Shown: positions 38,592-49,700 of the stretch, in pieces | How positions within the stretch are numbered: position 1 is the stretch's first letter | How the letters are laid out: the number at the start of each line of letters is the position of its first letter | Source of the DNA: Verrucomicrobiales bacterium | GTDB taxonomy: Bacteria; Verrucomicrobiota; Verrucomicrobiia; Verrucomicrobiales; V1-33 | Assembly: GCA_028293125.1 (NCBI GenBank) | Contig: JAQGPJ010000068.1 | Span: 1 to 64,000 of the forward strand | Length of the DNA stretch: 64,000 bases | Reading direction: 5' to 3' | The notes under the pieces: model-generated | The model's database searches: none | The model's input: only the letters and a program-made list of their open reading frames with translations | What the model was told of the DNA's origin: nothing | Position numbers and translations under genes: made by a program

Positions 38592-39518
38592 ATGAAAACG
38601 ATTGCCGGCATGACCACTCTGGACCTTCAAGTGAACGGATTTGCGGGCGTGGATTTCAACTCCGGCGACCTTGCCGCAGAGTCCCTGCGCCATGCCTGCG
38701 TGGCGGCACGGGCGGCGGGGGCGGACCAAATTTTCGCCACCGTCATCACGGATTCCCTGGAGGCCATGGCCCGCCGGTTGAACCGGCTGGCGGTTCTGCG
38801 GGAGGCTGATGAGGTCGTCAGCGGCATCATCGCCGGACTGCATGTGGAGGGGCCGTTCCTGAATCCCGCCCCCGGCTACATCGGTGCCCATCCCGTGGAG
38901 CATGCCCGCCCCGCGGACCTCGAAAGCGCCCGCCGGCTGATCGATGCCGGCCGGGGCCTGGTGAGGCTGGTGACTCTGGCGCCGGAATGTGATCCCGGCC
39001 TGGCGGTCACACGCTGGCTGGCGGGGCAGGGCATCGTGGTTTCGGCGGGCCACTGCGACACTCCGCTGGACACGCTGAAGGCGGCGGCGGATGCCGGCTT
39101 GTCGATGTTCACGCATGTGGGCAATGGCTGCCCGCAGCAGCTGCACCGCCATGACAATATCATCCAGCGCGCCCTCAGTCTGGCGGACCGGCTGTGGCTG
39201 TGCTTTGTGGTGGATGGCACGCACGTGCCGTCGGTGGCGCTGGGAAATTACTGGCGCACCGCTGGTCTGGATCGGGTGATCGCCGTTACGGACGCCATCT
39301 CCGCCGCGGGTCTGGGACCGGGCCGGTTCACTTTGGGCAATCAGGTGCTGGAGATCGGCGAGGACCTCATCGCCTGGGGGCCGGGCCGGGCGCATTTTGT
39401 AGGCTCCACCGCCACCATGGGGCGCGTTCAGGAAACAGCCGCCGCCATGGGGCTGACGCCGGAGGAGATTGCCCGCATCACCTCCGCCAATCCCCGGCGG
39501 GCCATGGGAATGCGGTGA
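38592..39518 (+). CDS. nagA: N-acetylglucosamine-6-phosphate deacetylase
   Basis: LDLQVNGFAGVDFN; GLHVEGPFLNPAPGYIGAHP; VSAGHCDT; THVGNGCPQ; VTDAISAAGLGPGRF. Confidence 0.9.
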   Translation: MKTIAGMTTLDLQVNGFAGVDFNSGDLAAESLRHACVAARAAGADQIFATVITDSLEAMARRLNRLAVLREADEVVSGIIAGLHVEGPFLNPAPGYIGAHPVEHARPADLESARRLIDAGRGLVRLVTLAPECDPGLAVTRWLAGQGIVVSAGHCDTPLDTLKAAADAGLSMFTHVGNGCPQQLHRHDNIIQRALSLADRLWLCFVVDGTHVPSVALGNYWRTAGLDRVIAVTDAISAAGLGPGRFTLGNQVLEIGEDLIAWGPGRAHFVGSTATMGRVQETAAAMGLTPEEIARITSANPRRAMGMR

Positions 39519-39543
39519 CCGCCAGCGGGCATCACCCTGGCCG

Positions 39544-40278
39544 TCAGAGCTTTTCAACGCCCCAAGACACCGTGCTGACTCCCGGCGAAAAGTGGCAGAC
39601 CGGGTCCTCCCCCGGCAGCGGCAGGCCGGCGGCGGCGGGCAGAGCGCAGGTTTTCAAAGTCATCTCCACCTGCTGCAATGGCCAGGGCGGGTGGTGAACC
39701 TGGACCCGCTCCAGCCCGCGCTTCGGAGAGTGCGAATACAGGCAGTAACGCTCGGTCGCCCAATGCTCAAAGGTGCCGGGACGGGAATGAAAGATTTCGC
39801 CCACCGGCCGGTAAGCCGCCTCGAACCCCGCCTTCCCATGGCGGCGGATGCTGGAGAAATGGCACCGGCCATCCTTCCATCCGTGTTGCGTGGAGGCGTG
39901 ATAATAAGGCAGGCCATAGACATGCTTTCCGCCAAGGACAAAAGGCCATGAGGAGGTGTCGAGACTGAAAAACCAGACCCCCGGCTTTCCTCCGCACTCC
40001 ACGTAGGTCCGCAGGTTCAGTTCCGGAAAGGTGTGCAGAAAGGGAATGTCCGGCAGCAGGCGCGGCGACACCCCGGACATGCGGAAGGGAACCACCCCCA
40101 GCCAGGCGCTCCCATCGAACTCCTGAAGTTCAACCTTGGCGGGGAGACGCGGCTTCAGCAGGGCCGCCGGCACCCGGTAATGAATAAACGCCAGATCCAG
40201 CCACGACTGCCGCCACCTCCAGGGTGCCGCCGGCAACGGCCAGGGGCGGTGGTCCGTTTCGAGCAGGGAAGGATGCAT
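39544..40278 (-). CDS. DUF2071 (YqjF-like) family protein
   Basis: MHPSLLETDHRPWPLPAAPWRWRQSWLDLAFIHYRVPAALLKPRLPAKVELQEFDGSAWLGVVPFRMSGV; NLRTYVECGGKPGVWFFSLDTSS. Confidence 0.88.
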   Translation of the reverse strand: MHPSLLETDHRPWPLPAAPWRWRQSWLDLAFIHYRVPAALLKPRLPAKVELQEFDGSAWLGVVPFRMSGVSPRLLPDIPFLHTFPELNLRTYVECGGKPGVWFFSLDTSSWPFVLGGKHVYGLPYYHASTQHGWKDGRCHFSSIRRHGKAGFEAAYRPVGEIFHSRPGTFEHWATERYCLYSHSPKRGLERVQVHHPPWPLQQVEMTLKTCALPAAAGLPLPGEDPVCHFSPGVSTVSWGVEKL

Positions 40279-40565
40279 GGCGGCGTTCTTTGAGGAGGGA
40301 ATCCCAGGAACAGAGCAGGCTTTCCCATAGCGTGGGAGACCCTGTGGTCAGACCGGGGACTGCGGTCACGGTCATGGAGTATCCGATATTTCCCCCCCTG
40401 CCAAAGGTCAAAAATTCCTCCGGCTGCCGCCCGGCGGGTTTTTTCTGGACAGCCAGCGCCGTGGACCCGTAATAACCGGTCTCATTGGTTGATTCCGGAC
40501 CGGCTTTTCCGGTCCGGACCGGGACCTTTCCCGAAGCCACCTCCAACTCACCACCTCCGCACTTC

Positions 40566-41591
<1,026 letters not shown>

Positions 41592-41646
41592 GCCGCCATT
41601 TGAATGCCGGGAATCACGGCCCGGAAAATTCCGGATAAAACCCCGG

Positions 41647-41682
41647 CGGGGCCTGCGGAGTGTGAAAGCTCCGCAGGCCCCG
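41647..41682 (+). terminator. Strong terminator-like hairpin
   Basis: CGGGGCCTGCGGAG-TGTGAAAG-CTCCGCAGGCCCCG, 14-bp stem followed by TCTCTTT, 56 nt after the stop at 41591. Confidence 0.75.
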
Positions 41683-41902
41683 TCTCTTTGAGGAGCGAAT
41701 CTCCGGAAAGGCAGGCGGGAGTTGTTTTCATCCACGATTTAACTTTCGAATCCTTGGTAAAAGGTAAAATTTTGGATTGCCCGAAGCGAAAACTGCGGGA
41801 ATTTTCGGGTGCGCGGCGTGAAATATTTCGCTTTTATAGAATATAAACCTTCTGAATTTACCGGTTGTCCCCGGTTTCCGCCCCTTTTAAAATACCGGCA
41901 CC

Positions 41903-42601
41903 ATGAAGGAACTGATCTATCAGGGAGGCCCCCTCATCTTTCTACTTCTGGGGTGCAGTCTTCTCGCTATGGGGACTTTTCTGGAAAGGTTCTTCCATTT
42001 CCACCGCTCCACGATCGTTGTGCAGGATCTGCTGCAGGGGCTGGGAAACCTGATCAGCCGGAAAAACTATGCCGAGGCGCTCCATGTCTGTGCCGGCACC
42101 CCGGGCCCGGTGGCCCGGGTCATGAAGGCGGTGCTCACCCGCCATGAAGCCTCCCGTCCGGAACTGAAGGAGATCGCCCAAGAGGCCGGCCAACTGGAGG
42201 TGCCCCGTCTGGAGCGCTCGCTGCCGGTGCTGCTCTCCATCGCCTATGTGGCTCCATTGATCGGACTGCTGGGCACCGTGCTCGGCCTGGTAGACACCTT
42301 TCTCCCGGTGGCCCAGCACGGCTATGCGACCAATACCGAGCTGGCACGGGGAGTTTACAAAAGCCTGGTCACCGCTTCGGCGGGGATTGCGGTCGCCATT
42401 CCCTCCTACCTGCTTTACGCCTACCTCGCCCAGAATGTGCGCAGCCTCATGCACGACATGGAGCGGGCAGGCATCGAAATCGTGAACCTGCTGATGCAGA
42501 GCCGCCAGAGCACCGACATTGTGGAGTTCAAGGAGGGAGCCCGCGCTGTGGAGGAGAAACGCCGCAAGGCTGGCGGCGGCGGTCCCTCCCTCGTCAAATA
42601 A
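41903..42601 (+). CDS. MotA/TolQ/ExbB proton channel family protein
   Basis: MKELIYQGGPLIFLLLGCSLLAMGTFLERFFHF; LSIAYVAPLIGLLGTVLGLVDTF; GVYKSLVTASAGIAVAIPSYLLYAYL. Confidence 0.93.
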   Translation: MKELIYQGGPLIFLLLGCSLLAMGTFLERFFHFHRSTIVVQDLLQGLGNLISRKNYAEALHVCAGTPGPVARVMKAVLTRHEASRPELKEIAQEAGQLEVPRLERSLPVLLSIAYVAPLIGLLGTVLGLVDTFLPVAQHGYATNTELARGVYKSLVTASAGIAVAIPSYLLYAYLAQNVRSLMHDMERAGIEIVNLLMQSRQSTDIVEFKEGARAVEEKRRKAGGGGPSLVK

Positions 42602-42715
42602 CGGGACCGCCCAGCCGGAGAACCAGCCCACAGGGAGGAAAGCCGCTTTGCTTTCACCCTGGTTTCCCAATCCTCCGGTTGATCCGCCCCTTCTTTTGCG
42701 TTTCCTCCTCCCCGC

Positions 42716-43117
42716 ATGAAGCTGGAAAGCAATCTCGTCCTGCGGCCTGATTTTCTCTATCTGGCCCCCCTGCTGAATGTGGTGCTGCTGCTGCTGATTT
42801 TTTTCCTGCTGAACTCGAATTTCGTGATCCGCAGCGGCATCCGGGTGGATCTGCCGGTCTCCGCCTCCAGCCTGAAGCCGATGGAGCGCGCGCACCAGAT
42901 CACCCTCACCGCCGGGGATCCCCCTCAGGTGTTCCTGGGCGAGCGTGAAGTGGGCATCCAGGATCTGAAGCCCGCACTCGAGGCCGGTCGGGACGAAAGC
43001 CGCCATGTGATCATCCACGCCGACCGCGCCGCCTCCGTCGGCCTGATGCAGGAGGTGCAGAACGCGGCCTTGGCGGCCGGCTGCGAGGTGGCTGTCGCCA
43101 CGGCTATTGCGCCGTGA
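42716..43117 (+). CDS. ExbD/TolR family protein
   Basis: LNVVLLLLIFFLLNSNFVIRSGIRVDLPVSAS; HVIIHADRAASVGLMQEVQNAALAAGCEVAVAT. Confidence 0.9.
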   Translation: MKLESNLVLRPDFLYLAPLLNVVLLLLIFFLLNSNFVIRSGIRVDLPVSASSLKPMERAHQITLTAGDPPQVFLGEREVGIQDLKPALEAGRDESRHVIIHADRAASVGLMQEVQNAALAAGCEVAVATAIAP

Positions 43118-43266
43118 GTGACGATTTCCTCCCGTGTTTGTGAAACCGGTTGTCGAGAGCCCAGGGCAGAATATTTTTAACGGGATTCGCAGATGGCCAT
43201 GTCCGTCATTTTGCAGGACTGGGTAAAACTGCTGTGCTTTTAAGCAATTTGTGCTAAACCCGGAGA

Positions 43267-43785
43267 TTGACTGGTACCCAAGCTCCCGTGATTGAAATCT
43301 ACACCGTCGGATACGAAAAATTTACAGCTGGTGATTTCACAGTTCGGTTGTCCCGCTCCGCTGTGGAGCATGTTGTCGATGTTCGGGAACTGCCTATCAG
43401 CAGGAAAAAGGGCTTCGCTAAAAACGCCTTGAGGGCAGCCCTTGAGGAAAATGGCATCGGTTACAGCCATGCCCAGTATTTTGGGTGCCCCAGGCCGGTT
43501 CGGAATGCTTACCGGGAGACAAACGATTGGTCAGCCTACACGGTGAGTTTCAAACACTACATCAAAACCCGCCACAAGGAACTCGAAGCCCTTGGAGCCG
43601 CAGCTTTGGAGTGCCGTCTGGCGCTTCTCTGTCTGGAGGACGATTATAATTTCTGCCATCGGACGTATGTGGCGGAGGAGATGGCGGCGGCCATGGGAGA
43701 GGAAGTGACCATCAGGCACCTCACCGGCCCTATGAAAAATCGAACTGCGGTTGTACCCGCGCTTCGGTGCCATCAGGAGGTTTAG
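43267..43785 (+). CDS. DUF488 family protein
   Basis: EIYTVGYEKFTAGDFTVRLSRSAVEHVVDVRELPISRKKGFAKNALRAALEENGIGYSHAQYFGCPRPVR; LALLCLEDDYNFCHRTYVAEEMA. Confidence 0.88.
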   Translation: MTGTQAPVIEIYTVGYEKFTAGDFTVRLSRSAVEHVVDVRELPISRKKGFAKNALRAALEENGIGYSHAQYFGCPRPVRNAYRETNDWSAYTVSFKHYIKTRHKELEALGAAALECRLALLCLEDDYNFCHRTYVAEEMAAAMGEEVTIRHLTGPMKNRTAVVPALRCHQEV

Positions 43786-44135
43786 GCGGGTAAATAAGGC
43801 CAACGATGAGCCACTGATCGGGAAAACGGTGTATGGTCCCGAGGATCAGACGCAGATCCTTGTTCTGCATGGCGATTATCGGAGGGTGCCCGCTGCACAA
43901 GGCACCGGATGCGTTCCCATTTTAAATTGCTGATCGCCGCTCAAAAACCGGAATGGCACAGGAAAAAGTCTGCGGAACTGCCTTTGATCCGTAATAGCCG
44001 CAACGCAGGTGGTTTCCCGGTATTTGACGCTGGGTTGTGGATAGGTTTTTGCCAGGATGACGCACTCTTCCTCCATAAGGAAGCTGAAAGAAAAATGGAG
44101 TGAGGTGCAAGGCGAATTTTGAAAAGCCGATATGG

Positions 44136-44166
44136 GACCGTCCCCGGCAAGTAGCCGGGGACGGTC
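44136..44166. terminator. Stable intergenic hairpin, possible terminator
   Basis: GACCGTCCCCGGC-AAGTA-GCCGGGGACGGTC, 13-bp perfect stem, no clear T-run on either strand. Confidence 0.5.
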
Positions 44167-44239
44167 TTGAAACGGCGGTCGGAGGTGTTAACCCGATGTT
44201 CCCTGGTGGGGATTTCCGTTCAGGACAACCTTCAGCAAA

Positions 44240-46693
44240 TCAGGGCTTGGCGAGGCGGAAGAATTCCCGTCCGCTGACCGGGGTGATGAAGCCGGGGGCG
44301 GCTCCGGGGACCGCTGTCCAGGTTTTCAGGTCCGGGCTGCGCTGGAGGACGGCGCCTTCAGTGACGGTCCAGGAGATCCGGGCCTGATTGCCGGTTTGGA
44401 GGGAAATGGCCAGATTGGCGTCGAAAACAATGACCCCGGTGGCGGCGGGCTCAAAGTAAAAGGTGCCGGCGGCGTATCGGTTGGCGGGGCCGCCGTCGAT
44501 ATTGACGGGCAGGACGTCCAGGGCGGTGTCCCAGCGGGAGGTGCCGGTGAAGACCAGGCTGCCGCCGCTGAAGGTGGTCCAGTCACCGCCTCCCGCATTG
44601 CCGTTCTGCTCATCCACCCCGTAACCGTAGGCCACGATGCTTCCCTGAAACCCTTCCGGCAGCACTACGGGAGGATTCAGCGGAAGGAAGCGGCTGCTTT
44701 CCAGCAACTCCCCGTCCTCACGGGTGGGCGTGGAGCCATCGTCCACTGGAAACTCCATCAGCGGCGTCACGGGGGTGCCGGTGGTCCGGTCGTAAATGGC
44801 CACCGTGATGGGCACCAACAGGCCGTCGGCACCGCTGTCGAAAGCTCCCAGTTTGGTGACCTTGACCGGATTCGCGACATCGAAGTCCATCCCCAGACTG
44901 CCGCCAAAGCTCTGGTTTCCGAATGTGCCCTCCGGAACCGCATAGGCCGCACCGGCCGCCGGTACGGAGGGGATGGTGGTGAGCATGTCGGAAGGGAGCC
45001 CCTCCACGCCGCCGGCGGACACCGCACGCACCACGAAGGTGGCGGGCTGCTCATTGACCAGGCCGCTGACACGGTAGCCCAGGGAGGTGGATTCCCCAAT
45101 CAGGGTGTATTCCAAAGTGTCGGGGTCATAACGGTAAACACGGTACTTGGCGGCGGCGGCGGGAGCGGTCACCGCCTCCCAGACCAGATTGGCCGAGGCA
45201 TCGGAAATCAGAGGTGTTATCCGGACCACCGGCCTGCCGGGGGTCACGCTGGCGGTGGTTTCGTATTCGAAGGTGCCCGCGGCATAGGCGGCGGCCAGGC
45301 TGCCGTCCACGGTGTCGGGGAACCCCCCCTGCGCCACGCCATAACGCCCGGTGCCGGTGAATTGAAGAGAGGACTGCCCGTCATCCAGAATCCAGATGGC
45401 GTTGGCGGGGATGTTGCTGGAATTCAGCAGCGGCTCGCCGGCTCCGTAGCTGTCCGCGACCATGCAGCCGTGGAAACCGGTGGAAAGGACCACGGGCTCC
45501 GCCAGATCCTTGAACCTCATGCCGCCCAGGAGGGTGCCTGGATCCTCCGCTGAAAACTCCGCACTGGCCAAGGGCTCCGCAAAATTGTCGCGGTCGTACA
45601 GCCGGGCGGTCAGGATGCGGGGGGTGTCGTCGTCCGTGCCGGTGATGCCGTCCGGGCCGGGATCCGGGCGGATACCGTCGGAGCCGGAGTCAAACACTCC
45701 CAGCCGCGTGACTTTGACCGGATTCTGCACATCGAAATCCAGACCCAGCGTGCCGCTGAAGGCTTGGTTGCCGATGGCATTGGAGGGCGTGAAGTAAGCG
45801 ATATGGCGGCTGGCGGCCAATTGATAGGGCGTGCCGCGGTAAACCCGGCCGTCCGCGCTGAGAAGGCCGTCCGAAGTGACGGCGTGGACTTTGTAGAAAT
45901 AAGTCGTGCCGTTGGTGAGACCGGTGTCGGTGAACTCCAGGGCGGCGGTTTGCGTGATCTGGCTGAAGCTGCCGTCCACGGTTGCGGAGCGGGAAATCCG
46001 GTAATTGGCGGCGGCCACCGGCAGTGGGATGGCATTCCAGACCAGCTTCACTTGACCATTGGAGCCGGTGACGGAAAGCTCCGGCGGGGCCGGGCGCACC
46101 ACGCCATTGGCTGCATACTGGAAAGTGCCGGCGGCATACTGGCCGGAGGGAGTGTCCCTCATGTCCGGATAACCGAAGGGATCACCCGACCCCCAGTAGG
46201 AGAGGGCACCGGAAAAGCTGAGGATGCCGCCATTGTCATCCACGGTCCAAGGCTGGCCGGTGGCCAGATTGCCGTTCCGCTCACCGTCGCCATAGCCATT
46301 GGCGACAATGATACCCTGAAAGCCGGCGGGCAGAGTCAACGGGGCCGTCAGCGGCAGAAAGCGGCTGCCGCCCTCCAGGTTGCCATCCTCGCGGGCCGGG
46401 GTCTCCGGATCGTCCACATTGAAATCCAAAGTGGCGACGGGAACCGTCGGCGCGCTGCGGTCATAAAGCCGCACCTAGATGGGAAGCTGCAGACCGTCGG
46501 ATAGGTCATCAAAGCAGCCGAGTTTGCTGACGGTGACGGCGCTGACCACATTGAACTCCATGCCCAGCGCGCCGCCGAAAGCCTGATTTCCCTGCTGGCC
46601 TTCCGGCACCACAAAGGCGGTGTGGGTCTGCGCATGGCCGGACAGGGTCAGGCCGCCGAGGACACTGAGAACAAGGGACCGTGATGACTTCAT
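44240..46693 (-). pseudogene. Secreted multi-repeat beta-rich/FnIII-like protein interrupted by in-frame TAG at 46475-46477
   Basis: Start MKSSRSLVLSVLGGLTLSGHAQ at 46693; reading continues in the same frame after the stop with sequence homologous to internal repeats 2 and 3. Confidence 0.7.
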
Positions 46694-46764
46694 ATGATTG
46701 GTTGGATTGAATGGGAATGGGTGATGGCGTGGAACTTTGGAGGGATTCGGAGCAGGAGCGGAAT

Positions 46765-49700
46765 TCAGGAAGGAACCTGAAACCGGACACGGAGGTACAG
46801 CCGGGGCTCCGCCGGAGATGCGGGGAGGCGGTAATGGCGGATTTCCCGTGCCCCCTGGGCGTCGGTGCTTTCCAAGGCGGCACCGGAGGCGGCAGTCCAG
46901 TTTTTCAAATCCGCGGACTGCTCGATAAGGCAGGAAACCCCCGCTCCGGCCAGGCAGGTGACAGCCACCGTGAAGCCGCCGTTGGCCTGCCGGGTGAAAA
47001 CAGGCAGGACCCTGAGGCTGATGATGTCAGGATCGGAAGCGGTGGCGAATTCCAAAAGGGCCGTCAGCCCGTCCCCATCGCGGTCATCACTGTCGCTGGC
47101 GATGCCATGACTGGCTTTCCACGCGGCGAATCCAGGGACAGCGGCACCGCCGGTGCCGGGGGTGGGAGAGGCGGCCTGCCAGCTGGCGGGAAGTGAAAGG
47201 TCGGGATTTGTCTGCGGCGGGATCAGGGCCAGGGAGGAGCCGCCGCCGTCCGCGGCCTCCGGCCACGGGGCGCTGTCCCCATAGGGCACGGTGCGCAGCA
47301 CCTGGCCGGAGCCGAGGCTCAGAGTGAGCGTTTCACCGGAATTGTTGAGACTGTTGCTGGAGGAGTTGAGGTATTCACCGGCGATCGGAAGACCCGGACC
47401 GTAGCGGGCCTCAAACGCCGCCCGGTCGCGCACCACCAGCAGGCGTGCCCCGGCGGCGAGGGTGGCGCCATCCGGAAAGGACCACAGAATGCCCGCGGTG
47501 AACTGGACCCCGGTCAGATCCAGGGTGGAGGCGCCGCTGTTCAGCAGTTCGATGAACTCCGTGTCCCCGCCTTCGGCGTCCGGCGGGTGGTACATGATTT
47601 CGCTGATAATGAGATCCGTGGCCAGCTGCCCGGCGGGCGGGGCTCCGGCGGTGAATTCCACCGGGGCGCTCCAGTGGCTCCAGTGCCCGGCAGCGTTTTT
47701 GTGCCGCACCCGGGCGCGGTAGGTGCGGCCGGCGGCCAGTCCGGTGGCGGGCGGCGAGGCGCCGGAGGCAAAAACCGTGAGTTCGCCGGAGGTCCACACC
47801 GGCGTGATTTCATAACGCCAGGGAGTGCCCGCCGTGAATCCGGGCACGGAGGGATCGTGGATTTCCCCGATTCTCCATTCCATGGCCGCGAAGCCCTGTC
47901 CGTCGGGGGAGTGGTGGGCGCTGCTGGAGAAGCCCAAGGCATTGACTGGCCAGCCTGCGGGGCCGGTGTAGCTGATGACCGGGGTGTCCGGGATGACGGC
48001 CGGCGTGGCTGACACCGCCAGCGTGTAAGGGTTCACGGTGCCGGCGGCCATCTTCGCCAGCCGGCCTCCGCCGTGGGCGTCGAAGGCGATGAACTCCTTC
48101 ACCCAGCGCACACTGCCGGCGAAATCCGGGGTGGCCAGGATGCGGGAGAAGGGCTGCGGCGGTCCATTCCCCATATTGCCGATGGGGTAGGGAGTCTTAT
48201 AATAATTCCCCGTGGGCCCGGCTCCCCTTGGCGGAGTGGGATTGCCGGGACGGTAGTCCCATCGCCGGCGGTCAGCTTCCACAAACCCCGGTGCGATGGC
48301 GCCGTCGATGGGAATAACGCGGGGCGGACCGTCCGTGATGAGGGAAACGAACTCATCGATCACCTTCCACGCCTGATCATCATTCAGCAGCAGGTCTTGA
48401 AGTTCGCGGGCGCGGTTTTGAAATTCAATGCGCAGGGAGGGGTGCAGCAGCAGCCGGCTGATCTGCTCATACTGACTCAGGTCATTGCCGTTCTGCGTGG
48501 CCTGCGGACCCCAGCGGTCCAGCCGTTCATACAGCAGATCCACGTCCCAGGAATAGATCTCCCAGCGGCGGTCCTGCGGGCCCGGATTGCGGAAATAGAC
48601 CACATTCTCCTGCTCCCGGCGGTCCGTCTGGTTCACCGCCTCGGTCACCGCGCGCCAGTTGTAATACCGTGGCAGATGGACATTGGCCTGCCACCAGCTG
48701 ACGGGCTGGATGTTGTTGATCAGGGGAGCCGCCGAGGCCGAGCCGCCGCCCTTGCGGTAACCGGTGCCGCCGGTGCTGGTGAAGCTGTTGAGATCACTCA
48801 GGTTGGAGGGCTGGCCGCTGCCCTGGTCCAGCAGGCTGTTGCCGGCTCCGGTGACCTGAAGGCGGAAGATGTTTCCATCCGGCAGGCGGTGGGACTCCTT
48901 GAAGCGGTTGTCCTGGTTTTCAAAGGCCAGATACAGTCCCCAGAAATCGCCCCCAAACTGGTCGGCGGGGGCTTCGGCGGCGGCATCGATCACCCGCCAC
49001 TGGATGTGGCAGCCATACGGCGCGGGGGAGTCCGCCAGATTGCAGAGCCGGTAGTTGACCGCCTCATCCAGCCCGGCCAGTCCCCGGTTCCAAGGTGCCC
49101 ACGGAGCGGCCAGGGAGGAGATATTCAGGGTGTCCACCGTGGTGGTGGTCAGTCCGTAGTCGTCGGGCATCTCCAGCAGTCGGCCCCGGTTGAATTTGAA
49201 CTTCCATTTGTTCTTGCCGGTGTTGTAGGTGGAGTTCTGACCTTTGGCCCGGTAATGCACGTGGTCGTAAACCTTGCCGTCAATGACCAGCGTTCCCTTG
49301 AAACGGTAGGTGCCGTCGTTGTAAGCGGGGTTGTACTGGCAGTTCTGGACATCCGTGGCATGGCTCAGCAGATGCCAGGGCCGGACCCGCCGCATGGTCT
49401 CCACGGGAAACGTGGAGGCCGGGGTGATGCCGGGGCGCAGAGCCGCCGTCCAGGCCGGCACACCGTCATAGCAGAAGAGGGCGAAGTTTTTGGAGGGATC
49501 GTCCTCCGTGGGCACGCGCACCCCCGCGTCGGCGGTGTTGACCGCACGGACGCGCCAGCGGATCAGGTGCCGGTGGACCAGAAGCGCGGCGGGAAGCATC
49601 GCGCTGAAGGTGTCGTCATCCGCCGTGGCGTCGCCGTTCAGGCCGTCGTCGTGCATGGGCAGGTCCCGCCATTTGCTGACGGCGGGATCCGTGGAGGTGA

